Shown in pieces: positions 26,209-35,177 of a stretch of DNA of 64,000 nt (positions within the stretch are counted from its first letter, which is position 1; each line of letters starts with the position of its first letter). This DNA is from Variovorax paradoxus_P (GTDB lineage Bacteria; Pseudomonadota; Gammaproteobacteria; Burkholderiales; Burkholderiaceae_C): NCBI RefSeq assembly GCF_050627025.1, contig NZ_CP192472.1. One strand, written 5' to 3'. The translations under genes and the position numbers were made by a program. Under the pieces are notes generated by a model. The model made no database searches and was not told the origin of the DNA. It was given only the letters and a program-made list of their open reading frames with translations.

Positions 26209-26245
26209 AAAAAAGCCGCCTGGCCCATGCGGGCTCAGGCGGCCT
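26209..26245 (-). terminator. Rho-independent terminator of the Bug gene
   Basis: On the minus strand an 8-bp GC stem (arms at 26236-26243 and 26215-26222) is followed by six T residues. It lies 27 bp after the stop of the leftward Bug gene and upstream of the DUF3142 start. Confidence 0.75.
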
Positions 26246-26271
26246 TTCGGCTGCTTTGTTGCGGATCCGGA

Positions 26272-27246
26272 TCAGTCGGCGTACACGCCGGCGGCCTTGA
26301 TGATCGGGCCCCACTTGGCGATTTCAGCCGAGACGAACTTCTTGTGCTCGGCCGGCTCCACGCGCTTGTCGGTGGTGATCACCGCGCCAAGGCCTTCCTG
26401 GCGCTTGATGAAGCCAGGGTCCTTCATGGCGGCCTTGATGGCGTCGTTGAGCTTCTTCAGCACCGGCGCGGGCGTGCCCTTGGGTGCATACACACCGTGC
26501 CAGATGGTCACTTCGAAGTCCTTCAGTCCCGACTCGGCGAGCGTGGGCAGGTCTTTCAGGGCCGGCGTGCTCAGGCGCTTGGTGGTGGTGACTGCGTAGG
26601 CCTTGACCTTCTTGGCTTCGATCTGCGAAGTGGTGTTGGTGGTCTGGTCGCACAAGAGGTCGATCTGGCCGCCGAGCAAGTCGGCAATGGCCGGCGCGGT
26701 GCCCTTGTAGGGAACCGGCGTCATCTCGACCTTGAGCGCGCTCTGGAACAGCAGGCCGCACAGGTGCGAGGCGGCGCCCAGGCCCGCATTGCCGAGGTTG
26801 ATCTTGCCCTTGTTGGCCGCGATCCAGCTCGTCAGTTCCTTGTAGTTGTTGGCAGGCAGCGTGGGCTTGCCGATGAGCGTCATCGGCACTTCGTTGACCA
26901 TGCCGAGGTACTCGAAGTCGTTTTCGACATTGAACGGCAGCTTGCGGTACAGCGCCGGCATCGTCGACATGCCGATGTGGTTGAGCAGCAGCGTGTAGCC
27001 GTCAGGTGCGGCGCGCGCCACCTTGGCCGTGCCGATGGAGCTGCCGGCGCCGGCCGTGTTGTCGACCACGATGGTGGTGCCGAGGGTCTTCTGCAGCGAT
27101 TCGGCGAGGTCGCGCGCGACGCGGTCGGTCGGGCCGCCAGCCGAGAACGGCACCACCAGGGTGACGGTCTTGCCTGCGGGGAAATCCTGGGCGTGGACGC
27201 CGAGGGCGGCAGCGGCAAGCGCCGTGAGTGCAAGCAGTTTCTTCAT
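26272..27246 (-). CDS. Bug-family (TctC-like) periplasmic solute-binding protein
   Basis: The 324-residue product has signal peptide MKKLLALTALAAAALGVHAQ, then FPAGKTVTLVVPFSAGGPTDRVARDLAESL and VDNTAGAGSSIGTAKVARAAPDGYTLLLNHIG, the Bug pocket motifs. ATG 27246 is supported by a CGGAGA ribosome site. No membrane partner genes are near; it is flanked by its own terminator. Divergent from the M48-pilin gene. Ligand unknown; Bug proteins of this group often bind carboxylic acids. Confidence 0.92.
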   Translation of the reverse strand: MKKLLALTALAAAALGVHAQDFPAGKTVTLVVPFSAGGPTDRVARDLAESLQKTLGTTIVVDNTAGAGSSIGTAKVARAAPDGYTLLLNHIGMSTMPALYRKLPFNVENDFEYLGMVNEVPMTLIGKPTLPANNYKELTSWIAANKGKINLGNAGLGAASHLCGLLFQSALKVEMTPVPYKGTAPAIADLLGGQIDLLCDQTTNTTSQIEAKKVKAYAVTTTKRLSTPALKDLPTLAESGLKDFEVTIWHGVYAPKGTPAPVLKKLNDAIKAAMKDPGFIKRQEGLGAVITTDKRVEPAEHKKFVSAEIAKWGPIIKAAGVYAD

Positions 27247-27452
27247 GGTGTCTCCGGAGACGGTGAAATTGAAAATGGCCGCGATCATAAGGGCTGACCG
27301 CGACCTGACCTCTAGCGAATAGCCCTTAGGGGGATCCCGATATAGGTGGTTTCCTGGGGCATGATTCGGCCTCGCATATCGCGCCTGAGGGGGCGCGAAA
27401 AAACAACCACAACACCGGCGGCCCCCGGGGCCGCATCGAGGAGGAAATTCCA

Positions 27453-28643
27453 ATGGATCCATGGGTTTATCCGCGCGAGCGCTGGCTCGGCAACATCACG
27501 CTCGGCCTGGGCCTGCTCGTCTGGGCGGCACTGGTGCTCGGCACCTTCGGCATTGCGCTCATCTACGTGCTGCTCGGCTTCATCGGCTATGTGTTCGCAC
27601 AGTCGGCCGTCATTGCATGGATCAAGGGCACGGCCGTCAAGCTTTCGCCCACCCAGCTGCCCGAACTGCATGCGCGCTTCCAGGCCTGCTGCGGCTATCT
27701 CGGCATCGAGGAGCCGCCCGAGGCCTACCTGCTGCACGGCGACGGCATCTTCAATGCATTTGCCACGCGCTTCTTCGGCCGCAACTTCGTCGTGCTGCTG
27801 TCCGACGTGGTCGACGCCATGGACGCCCAGCCCGACGGCATCAACTTCTACATCGGCCACGAGCTCGGCCATATCCGCCGCGGCCACCTCACGGGCCACA
27901 TCTGGCGCGCACCGGTGCTGTGGATTCCGCTGCTCGGCGCAGCCTATTCACGGGCGCAGGAATACACGTGCGACCTGCACGGCGCCGCCTGCTGCGAGCA
28001 GGCCGACTCCGCGCCTCGGGCGCTCGTGGCCCTGGCTGCCGGCGCCCAGCAATGGCGCAATGTCGACCTGCAGCGCTATGCCAACCAGTCGGCTGGCAAC
28101 AGCGGCTTCTGGGCTTCGTTCCATGAACTGATCGCCGGTTATCCGTGGCTCACCAAGCGGGTGGCGCGCACCATCGATCCGGCCGCCAAGCTGCCGAGCC
28201 GCAATCCGCTGGCTTATGTGCTCGCGATCTTCGTGCCCTACACCGGCCGTGCCGGCGGCGGCGCGCTGGGCCTGCTGGTGGTGGTTGCCGTCATCGGCGT
28301 GCTGGCCGCAGTGGCACTGCCGGCCTACAAGGAGTACGAGTCGCGCGCGGCCGTATCGCAGGCCTGGTCCGAAGCTGCGCCGGTGCGCGAAGCACTGGGC
28401 AACTACTACAAAGAGAAGCAGGAGATTCCCGAATCCCTTGAAGCCGCTGGCGCGCCAGCGGCCTTGCCCAATGGTTCGGTCCTCACGCTCGACACCGACA
28501 CCATGGTGGTCGACGTGGAACTCCCCAAGGCTAAGGGCACGCTGCGCATGGAGCCCTCGGCTACCGAAGACGGCATTGCCTGGAACTGCGTGGCTGGCGA
28601 CGACCTCTCGCAAAAGGCCTTGCCGGTTTCTTGCCGCAAGTAA
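27453..28643 (+). CDS. M48-family metalloprotease fused to a C-terminal type IV pilin-like domain
   Basis: The 396-residue product has two N-terminal membrane helices (about 12-55), then an M48 peptidase domain with zinc motif HELGH at 136-140 and a third ligand probably E170 (QEYTCD), as in HtpX-like enzymes. From about 265 it continues as a pilin: hydrophobic helix GLLVVVAVIGVLAAVALPAY, then SRAAVSQAWSEAAPVREALGNYY and a C-terminal region IAWNCVAGDDLSQKALPVSC resembling the disulfide loop of PilA-type pilins. Relative to pilins, the Gly before the processing site is kept, but Glu5 is Gly. GAGGAGG precedes the ATG. A protease-pilin fusion is unusual; the pilin part may anchor or target the protease. 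Confidence 0.85.
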   Translation: MDPWVYPRERWLGNITLGLGLLVWAALVLGTFGIALIYVLLGFIGYVFAQSAVIAWIKGTAVKLSPTQLPELHARFQACCGYLGIEEPPEAYLLHGDGIFNAFATRFFGRNFVVLLSDVVDAMDAQPDGINFYIGHELGHIRRGHLTGHIWRAPVLWIPLLGAAYSRAQEYTCDLHGAACCEQADSAPRALVALAAGAQQWRNVDLQRYANQSAGNSGFWASFHELIAGYPWLTKRVARTIDPAAKLPSRNPLAYVLAIFVPYTGRAGGGALGLLVVVAVIGVLAAVALPAYKEYESRAAVSQAWSEAAPVREALGNYYKEKQEIPESLEAAGAPAALPNGSVLTLDTDTMVVDVELPKAKGTLRMEPSATEDGIAWNCVAGDDLSQKALPVSCRK

Positions 28644-28670
28644 ACGCGATCAAAGCGTAAGAGAAGTTTT

Positions 28671-28697
28671 CCGCCTGTCGAACTGTCCGACAGGCGG
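28671..28697. other. Perfect 10-bp hairpin between two genes
   Basis: CCGCCTGTCG and CGACAGGCGG pair around a 7-nt loop, between the M48-pilin stop and the DJ-1 start. There is no T-run after it on the plus strand, so it is a weak terminator candidate or an mRNA-stability element. Confidence 0.45.
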
Positions 28698-28771
28698 ACC
28701 CGACGGGTGCCGATGCACGCCGCGGGTATCGGCTCTAGGGTGAAGTTCTTGTTTCAAGGAGTGCTTTACCC

Positions 28772-29341
28772 ATGCCCGCTATTTCATCTTCACTCGACGG
28801 AATGAAGGTTGCCATTCTCGTGTCGGACGGCTTCGAGCAGGTCGAAATGACCGAGCCGCGCAAGGCGCTCGAGGCGGCCGGCGCGCAGACGCAAATCGTT
28901 TCGCCGCTCGACGGCAGCGTGCGCGGCTGGAAACACCTCGACCCGGCCGACACCTTCGAGGTCGACGTGATGCTCAAGAACGCCAACGCGGACGACTTCG
29001 ATGCACTGCTCCTGCCCGGTGGCGTCGTCAACCCCGATGCACTTCGCATCAATCAAAAGGCCGTGGCCTTCGTGCGCGCCTTCGTCGATGCGGGCAAGCC
29101 CATTGCTGCAATCTGCCACGGTCCGTGGACGCTCATCGACGCAGGCGGCGTCAAGGGCCGCAAGATGACGTCATGGCCTTCGCTGCGCGCCGACTTGCAG
29201 AACGCAGGCGCAAAGTGGATCGACCAGGAAGTGGTGGTCGACCAGAATCTGGTCACGAGCCGCAAGCCCGACGACCTGTCCGCATTCAACCGGGAGATGA
29301 CGACGCTGTTCGAGCTCGCTCACGAAGACGCCATTCATTGA
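28772..29341 (+). CDS. DJ-1/PfpI-family protein
   Basis: The 189-residue product has the DJ-1/PfpI flavodoxin-like fold: GMKVAILVSDGFEQVEMTEPRKALEAAGA with the conserved Glu at 22, LLPGGVVNPDALR, and nucleophile elbow AICHGPWTLIDAG with Cys115-His116. Members act as glyoxalases, deglycases or peptidases in protein/metabolite repair; the exact activity cannot be told. CAAGGAG precedes it. It runs convergently into the citrate-synthase-like gene. Confidence 0.9.
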   Translation: MPAISSSLDGMKVAILVSDGFEQVEMTEPRKALEAAGAQTQIVSPLDGSVRGWKHLDPADTFEVDVMLKNANADDFDALLLPGGVVNPDALRINQKAVAFVRAFVDAGKPIAAICHGPWTLIDAGGVKGRKMTSWPSLRADLQNAGAKWIDQEVVVDQNLVTSRKPDDLSAFNREMTTLFELAHEDAIH

Positions 29342-29362
29342 CGCGAGCAGGAACGGTGCCCT

Positions 29363-30529
29363 TCACCGCGTGAGCGCCGGCCCCGTGTAGCGCGCCCGCG
29401 GCCTTATCAGTTGCCCCGTGGCCTGCTGCTCGAGCACGTGGGCCGTCCAGCCCACCGTGCGCGCCAACGCAAAAAGCGTCAACGGCGCGTCGGTCGGAAG
29501 CTTGTGCACGGCCGCCAGTGCGGCCAGTGCGAAGTCGATGTTCACTGCTTCGCCCAACAGCCTTTCGCCCGCTGTCCGGAGGTCCGCGAACACGGGCGGA
29601 AGCTCGACGTCCGCGAGCAGCGCCGCACAGCGCGCATCGCCTTGCGGATACAGCGGATGGCCGAAAGCCGCGAGCGCGCGATCGTGCGCGAGCCATTCGC
29701 GCAACGCGGCATCGCTGCCCGATGCGGCGGCGCTGCGCACGAGTGCCTGAACCGCTGCCGCGGCACCGCCATGCAAAGGGCCTGTCAGCGTTGAAAGCCC
29801 CGTCAGCAGGCAGGCGGCCATCGAGGCGCCGGTCGATGCAGTCACCCGCGCAGCAAAGGTCGATGCGTTGAGTTCGTGGTCGGCCATGAGCACCAGTGCC
29901 CTGCGCAATGCATCGGCCGCTTTTGGACGGCGCCACGCCGCGGCAAGGCGTGCATGCAAGGGCGGGGCGGAGGAAGAAGACGGGCCGAGTAGCGCATCTG
30001 CAAGCGTGCCGATCACCTCTGCCGCCTCGGCCTGCAGCACTGCGCGCGAGCGGCCTCGCGAGGGCGCGTCGATTGCGGCGCGCCCTGCGAGTGCGAGCAA
30101 GCCGGCCTGCAGGGGTGTTGACTGCTTTGTGCTGTGCACCTGGGGCGAAGCGGTGCAGGCAAAGCGTGGCGGTGCGCTCTCCCACAGGAGCCCTGCCACT
30201 TCTTCGAGCGTTGCGTGTTCCGCCAGCAGGCAGGCGTCCTGCCCGCGATACCAGAGCCGCCCGTCAGCCACGGTGGACACGGCGGAGGGCAACACCGGTT
30301 CCCCCCATTGAATGGCCTCGCTCGCCACTGCCTCGCTGGTGCGCCGCCCGCGCGTGCGAGCCGCGGTGCGCTGCACGTCTTCGCGGTGGTAGAGGCTGCG
30401 GCGCGGGTCTGCCGCATCGGGCTTGGCACGAATGCGGCCCCGGCTCACACTGGCGTAGAGCGTTTGCGGCCGCACCTGCATCAGTTCGAGCGCCTGTGCG
30501 GCGGAAAGCCAGAGCGGAGGCTTGGTCAT
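29363..30529 (-). CDS. Citrate-synthase-family protein with N-terminal helix-turn-helix
   Basis: The 388-residue product begins with a MerR/excisionase-type HTH (WLSAAQALELMQVRPQTLYASVSRGRIRAKPD, about 7-40) that is followed by a citrate synthase domain. The catalytic set is present: H253 in GPLHGG, H291 in FGHPLY and D332 in NIDFALAAL; H218 lies in DHELNAS. The domain could still bind oxaloacetate/acyl-CoA and may either be an enzyme or serve as a metabolite sensor on a DNA-binding protein. It is divergent from a second citrate-synthase-like gene with a perfect palindrome between them. Start MTKPPL at 30529. Confidence 0.85.
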   Translation of the reverse strand: MTKPPLWLSAAQALELMQVRPQTLYASVSRGRIRAKPDAADPRRSLYHREDVQRTAARTRGRRTSEAVASEAIQWGEPVLPSAVSTVADGRLWYRGQDACLLAEHATLEEVAGLLWESAPPRFACTASPQVHSTKQSTPLQAGLLALAGRAAIDAPSRGRSRAVLQAEAAEVIGTLADALLGPSSSSAPPLHARLAAAWRRPKAADALRRALVLMADHELNASTFAARVTASTGASMAACLLTGLSTLTGPLHGGAAAAVQALVRSAAASGSDAALREWLAHDRALAAFGHPLYPQGDARCAALLADVELPPVFADLRTAGERLLGEAVNIDFALAALAAVHKLPTDAPLTLFALARTVGWTAHVLEQQATGQLIRPRARYTGPALTR

Positions 30530-30548
30530 GTTGATGGAATTAATCAAG

Positions 30549-30560
30549 ATTGACGTCAAT
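30549..30560. promoter_or_regulatory. Perfect palindrome ATTGACGTCAAT in a divergent promoter
   Basis: A 12-bp perfect palindrome 20 bp from the HTH-citrate-synthase start and 46 bp from the other start (30607). It is the natural candidate operator for the HTH-bearing protein. Confidence 0.5.
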
Positions 30561-30606
30561 ATTAGCGCCGACAGAATGAACGCCATCTCATCAAGGAGCA
30601 CAAGAA

Positions 30607-31725
30607 ATGAAAGACGAAGATGGCGGTCTCGAAGGCGTAGTGGCCGCGCACACGGTGTTGTCCGAAGTGGATGGCGCCGCTGGCCGGCTGGTGATTCGAG
30701 GCCACGAGCTCGGCGAGATCGCGCAGCGCTGGCACTACGAAGACGCCGTGGCGCTGCTGTTCGAGGGCTTCTTCGAAAAGCTCCCCGACGCGGCCGCCTT
30801 GCGCAGCGGCTTGGGCCGTGCGCGGCGCGAAGCCTTCGAGCGGCTGCAGGCCAATGACGATGCCATGCTGCGCAAGCTCCCGCCCATCGAAGCGGTTCGG
30901 GCCTTGATGGCGCGCCTGCCCGACGGCGACGAACTTGCCACTGCGCTGCGCCTGGTGGCTGCGCCCGCGGTCTACACCGCAGCGGTGATGCGCTGGCGGC
31001 TGGGCGTGCAGGCGCTCGCACCCGACGACACACTGCCGCAAGCCGCCGACATGCTTCGCATGCTGCACGGCCGCGCACCCACCGGGGCGCAGGTTGCGGC
31101 GCTCGACACCTACCTGGTTACCGTCTGCGACCATGGCCTGAATGCGTCCACCTTTGCCGCGCGCGTGGTGGCTTCGACCGGCGCGGGGCTTGCGTCGGCG
31201 GTGCTCGCCGGCATCAGCGCGCTCAAGGGTCCGTTGCATGGCGGTGCGCCCGGGCCGGTGCTCGATGCGCTCGACGCCATCGGAACCCCGGCCAACGCCC
31301 GCGCATGGCTCGAAGAGGCTGTGGCGGGTGGCCAGCGGTTGATGGGCTTCGGCCATCGAATCTACCGCGTGCGCGACCCGCGCGCCGATGCGCTCAAGGG
31401 TGCGCTGCGCCGCCTGAGCGCAGACGGCGGCGTCAACGCCGCGCGCTTCGAACTGGCAGAGGCCGCCGAGAAAGCCGCGCTCGCCATCCTGCGCGAGAAA
31501 AAGCCCGATCGCGCGCTCGAAACCAATGTGGAGTTCTACACCGCGCTGCTGCTCGAAGCCCTGGGCTTCGGCCGCGAGAGCTTCACCTGCGTGTTCGCGG
31601 CCGGGCGCGTGAGCGGATGGATCGCGCATGCGCGCGAGCAGGTGAAGAAGGGGCGATTGATACGGCCGCAATCGGTGTATGTGGGCCCCGCGCCCGAGGA
31701 AGCAGAGGCCGCGCTCGCGCACTGA
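30607..31725 (+). CDS. Citrate/2-methylcitrate synthase family protein
   Basis: The 372-residue product is a short citrate synthase: H211 in GPLHGG, H250 in GFGHRIYRVRDPRA and the ETNVEFYTALLL segment, where the catalytic Asp is replaced by Glu309. That substitution also occurs, to my recollection, in some CitA-type paralogues, and should lower but not abolish activity. DHGLNASTFAAR is present. An AAGGAG site precedes the ATG. It condenses an acyl-CoA with an oxoacid; the acyl-CoA is unknown. Divergent from the HTH-containing paralogue. Confidence 0.88.
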   Translation: MKDEDGGLEGVVAAHTVLSEVDGAAGRLVIRGHELGEIAQRWHYEDAVALLFEGFFEKLPDAAALRSGLGRARREAFERLQANDDAMLRKLPPIEAVRALMARLPDGDELATALRLVAAPAVYTAAVMRWRLGVQALAPDDTLPQAADMLRMLHGRAPTGAQVAALDTYLVTVCDHGLNASTFAARVVASTGAGLASAVLAGISALKGPLHGGAPGPVLDALDAIGTPANARAWLEEAVAGGQRLMGFGHRIYRVRDPRADALKGALRRLSADGGVNAARFELAEAAEKAALAILREKKPDRALETNVEFYTALLLEALGFGRESFTCVFAAGRVSGWIAHAREQVKKGRLIRPQSVYVGPAPEEAEAALAH

Positions 31726-31857
31726 GCACACCCTGGACGTGCTTTGCACGGCCTCGGGAGTGCCGCCATCGCGATCCGGTACGCTCGCCGCTTTTACATT
31801 GCCCGGCCCCGTGCGTGCCGGGCGATGGGCTCATCAAGGCGAAAGTATTCCTATCGT

Positions 31858-32877
31858 ATGGCGGCATCTCCATCTTTCGAGCGCGCGCAGCGCCTGCCCA
31901 GAGACTTTGCATGGATCGTGGTGGCCATCGATGCGGCCCTGTTCATCGTCAGCATGACGGTGCAGCTGCTGCCATCGTCGCCGCACAGCGAGCAGATGCG
32001 CAGCGTGTACGCGCAGCCGGGCGTGTGGGTTCCGCTGCTGTCGCGCGTTGCAACGGCCTGGCTGCTCGCCGCCACGCTGGCGTGGTGCCATGCGCGCAAG
32101 GCGCTCGACGAGCGCGGTGCCGCCCGCGTTGCGCAGCTTCGCAGCCCGGGGAGTCGCTTTGCCGCCGTGTTCCTGCCGGCGATGGTGGTCAACGCCCTTG
32201 CGCTGACGCCGCTGTTCTACCAGGCGCAGGTGCTCTTCATGCCGGGCGGGCCGATGCACGAGGCGGTCGATGCGTACGGCCTGCGCTCGATCATGGCCAT
32301 GTCGATGCTGCTCCAGTCGGTTCTCCAGGTGCTCGTCGTCATCGCGAGCGTGTGGCTTGCCGCTCGTTTTGCGTTGCGCGAGCGCGGGATTGCAATCGAG
32401 GATGAACGCTACGGCACGGAGCTTGGCGGTGCCGCTTCGACGCGCGGCGCGGTGGCACTGGTGATTGCCGCAATGTTCGTCTCGCTGCAGATGTGGGTCG
32501 GCAACGCCGCGAGCGGCTGGGTCGATATGTCGAGGGACTCCGAAGTGCTGCCGCTTCTTCTGGCCTGGTTTGCGCTTCCGCTGCTGGTCTATGGGCTGGC
32601 GTTCTGGGGCGGGTGGCTTGGCGCCGAACCTGCGCCTGCGCAAACTCGGCCCTTCCGGGCCGTGGCGGCGGCGGTCACGGCCTTTGCGCTGCTGCAGGCG
32701 GTGTGCATTGCACTCGCGGTCGGCGGCCTGTTGTGGATTGCGAGCGTGAGCTTTTCGGGCCAAAGCAGCAGCGGCAGCCTCGTGATGCTCGCGGTTGCAA
32801 TGGCGGTGGTCTACCTTGTGCTGCTGGTGTTTGTGGCGCGTGCAGTCACGCGCCGTTTCTACCGCCGTTACTTGTAG
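31858..32877 (+). CDS. Polytopic membrane protein of unknown function
   Basis: The 339-residue product (start ATG 31858, MAASPSFERAQRL) has about six to eight hydrophobic segments, for example FAWIVVAIDAALFIVSM, AVFLPAMVVNALALTPLFY and FALLQAVCIALAVGGLLWIA. No family is recognised. An upstream in-frame ATG at 31825 is an alternative. It overlaps by 10 bp the convergent CoA-ligase-like gene. Confidence 0.65.
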   Translation: MAASPSFERAQRLPRDFAWIVVAIDAALFIVSMTVQLLPSSPHSEQMRSVYAQPGVWVPLLSRVATAWLLAATLAWCHARKALDERGAARVAQLRSPGSRFAAVFLPAMVVNALALTPLFYQAQVLFMPGGPMHEAVDAYGLRSIMAMSMLLQSVLQVLVVIASVWLAARFALRERGIAIEDERYGTELGGAASTRGAVALVIAAMFVSLQMWVGNAASGWVDMSRDSEVLPLLLAWFALPLLVYGLAFWGGWLGAEPAPAQTRPFRAVAAAVTAFALLQAVCIALAVGGLLWIASVSFSGQSSSGSLVMLAVAMAVVYLVLLVFVARAVTRRFYRRYL

Positions 32878-34115
32878 CTGCGCGCGTCCTCGATCACCTT
32901 GCCGTCGTTCGGCAGCGTTCCGGGCGCCACCAGTTCGATGGTGCCGCGCAGCTTTGTCACCTCGCGCACCGCATCTGCGATGCGTGCATCGAGCCCGGCC
33001 GGCGCGCCGGCGCATTCGAGCCTGAAGGTCATCTGGTCGTCGCCCATTTCGCCCGACACCACAAGGCGCGCACGCACGATCTCCGGAAAGCGCCGCACGA
33101 TTTCAGCGACCTGCGAAGGATGCACGAACATGCCGCGCACCTTGGTGGTCTGGTCGGCGCGGCCAAGCCACCCCTTGATGCGCTTGTTGGTACGGCCCGT
33201 GGGGCAGGTGCCCGCAAGCACCGCAGAGAGGTCTCCGGTGCCGAAGCGCACCAGCGGATAGTCGGGGTTGAAGGTGGTCACCACAATCTCGCCCACCTCG
33301 CCGTCGGGCACGGGGTCTCCGGTGCCGGGGCGCACGATCTCGACCAGCACGCCCTCGTCGATCACCAGGCCTTCGCGCGCGCTGGTCTCATAGGCGATCA
33401 GGCCGAGGTCGGCGGTGGCGTAACACTGGGTGCCTTTCACGCCGTGCGCCGCAATCCAGTCATGCAGGCTGGGCGGAAAGGCTTCGCCGGAAACAAGTGC
33501 CTTGGTGAGCGAAGGCAGCTTCAGGCCTTTTTCTTCGGCCTTCTCGAGCAAGATCTTCAAGAAGCTTGGCGTGCCCGCATAGCCTTCGGGCTTGAGGTCG
33601 ACCATGGCTTCGAGCTGCTGTTCGGTCTGCCCGGTGCCGCCCGCAAACACGGTGCAGCCCATGGCACGCGCGCCGCTCTCCATGATGGAGCCGGCCGGTG
33701 TCATGTGGTAGCTGAAGCTGTTGTGAATGAGCTCGCCGGTACGAAACCCCGCCGCATGCAATGCGCGCGCGGTGCGCCAGTAGTCGCGGGCTTCGCCTTC
33801 GGGCTCGTAGATGGTGCCGGGGCTTGCGAACACGCGCGGCATGCGGGTGCCGCGGCCGATGGTCGAGAAGCCGCCGAAGGGGTCGTCGATACGGCGCTGC
33901 TTCTGCAGTTCGAGCAGTTCGGTCTTGCGCGTGACGGGCAGCCTGGCGAGTGCCTCGCGTGTGGTGATGTCGGCGGGCTTTACGCCGTCGAGAATTTTTG
34001 CGAAAGCGGGCGCTGCGGTCTGGGCCTGCGCAATCTGCTTCGGCAGCGCGGCCAGGAGGTCGCGCTCTCGTTCGGCGGGGTCACGGATTTCTAGGTTGTC
34101 GTAGTGGTCGGTCAT
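32868..34115 (-). CDS. Phenylacetate-CoA-ligase-like AMP-forming enzyme
   Basis: The 415-residue product belongs to the PaaK-like adenylate-forming group. DNLEIRDPAERERDLLAALPKQI at the start, an adenylation core (ASPGTIYEPEGEARDYW in place of the usual SSGTTG loop), CYATADLGLIAYE and GRADQTTKVRGMFVHPSQV at the end are typical, including the lysine-bearing tail domain. It probably activates an aromatic or other carboxylate to its CoA thioester. It is last in the leftward Liv operon, about 150 bp after livF, so it likely handles a transported substrate. Confidence 0.85.
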   Translation of the reverse strand: MTDHYDNLEIRDPAERERDLLAALPKQIAQAQTAAPAFAKILDGVKPADITTREALARLPVTRKTELLELQKQRRIDDPFGGFSTIGRGTRMPRVFASPGTIYEPEGEARDYWRTARALHAAGFRTGELIHNSFSYHMTPAGSIMESGARAMGCTVFAGGTGQTEQQLEAMVDLKPEGYAGTPSFLKILLEKAEEKGLKLPSLTKALVSGEAFPPSLHDWIAAHGVKGTQCYATADLGLIAYETSAREGLVIDEGVLVEIVRPGTGDPVPDGEVGEIVVTTFNPDYPLVRFGTGDLSAVLAGTCPTGRTNKRIKGWLGRADQTTKVRGMFVHPSQVAEIVRRFPEIVRARLVVSGEMGDDQMTFRLECAGAPAGLDARIADAVREVTKLRGTIELVAPGTLPNDGKVIEDARSYK

Positions 34116-34269
34116 GTCCGTACCTTCATGTCTTGATTTGCAACGCGTGGAAGTCCAATGCGGACGCGTTCGGGGCGTGTGCACAGGCCACCGGGTTCTC
34201 CCCTCCGCGAATTTCTCCCGTCGGCGGGTGCGCCCCCCGAACAGGAGCGCCCCAATCCACGACAGGGCT

Positions 34270-35082
34270 TCACGCCAGCCACCTCTTGCGCCGCTTGTAG
34301 CTCTTCACGTCGCGAAAGCTCTTTCGGTCCGCACCGCCGACGCCAAGGTAGAACTCCTTCACGTCCTCGTTCTCGCGCAGGCTCCTGGCTTCGCCGTCCA
34401 TCACGATGCGGCCGTTCTCCAGGATGTAGCCGTAGTCGGCATAGCGCAGCGCCATGTTGGTGTTCTGCTCGGCCAGCAGAAAGGTCACGCGCTCCTTGGT
34501 GTTCAGGTCTTTCACGATCTCGAACACTTCCTCGACGATCTGCGGCGCCAGGCCCATCGATGGTTCGTCGAGCAGCACCATCGTCGGGTTGGCCATCAGC
34601 GCGCGGCCGATGGCGCACATCTGCTGTTCACCGCCCGAGGTGTAGGCCGCCTGCGATGTGCGGCGCGTCTTGAGCCGCGGAAAGTACGCATACACCTTCT
34701 CCAGCGTTTGCTGCACTGCCGCCTTGCCGTCGGTGCGCGTGTAGGCGCCCGTCATCAGGTTTTCCTCGATGGTCAGGTGCGCGAAACAGTGGCGGCCTTC
34801 CATTACCTGGATGAGCCCGCGCTTCACCAGCTCGGAGGGCGACAGCGCCTCGATGCGCTCGCCGCGCAACTCGATGGTGCCCTTGGTCACCGCGCCGCGT
34901 TCGCCCGCGAGCAGGTTGCTCACGGCGCGCAGCGTGGTTGTCTTGCCCGCGCCGTTGCCGCCCAGCAGCGCCACGATGCCGCCCTCGGGCACCGTGAGCG
35001 ACACGCCCTTCAGCACCAGGATGACGTGGTTGTAGATGACCTCGATGCCGTTGACATTGAGAAGGATTTTGGATTCGCTCAT
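34270..35082 (-). CDS. livF: Branched-chain-amino-acid-type ABC transporter ATPase (LivF)
   Basis: The 270-residue ATPase carries Walker A GGNGAGKTT, signature SGGEQQM, Walker B VLLDEPSMGLAP and H-loop region LLAEQNT, where Gln replaces the usual histidine-type arrangement as is normal for LivF. ATG 35082 (MSESKILLN) is the natural start. A longer frame upstream is not needed. LivF and LivG form the ATPase pair that drives import by LivH/LivM. It has a basic tail (SYKRRKRWLA) longer than E. coli LivF. Confidence 0.93.
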   Translation of the reverse strand: MSESKILLNVNGIEVIYNHVILVLKGVSLTVPEGGIVALLGGNGAGKTTTLRAVSNLLAGERGAVTKGTIELRGERIEALSPSELVKRGLIQVMEGRHCFAHLTIEENLMTGAYTRTDGKAAVQQTLEKVYAYFPRLKTRRTSQAAYTSGGEQQMCAIGRALMANPTMVLLDEPSMGLAPQIVEEVFEIVKDLNTKERVTFLLAEQNTNMALRYADYGYILENGRIVMDGEARSLRENEDVKEFYLGVGGADRKSFRDVKSYKRRKRWLA

Positions 35083-35177
35083 GGTGTGGTCCGAAGCATT
35101 CGAGAGAACAGCGCCAACAGGCGGCTGTTCTTTCGAATGGCGGCTCTTGCGAGCCGCCACGGTTCATCAACTCGTGG

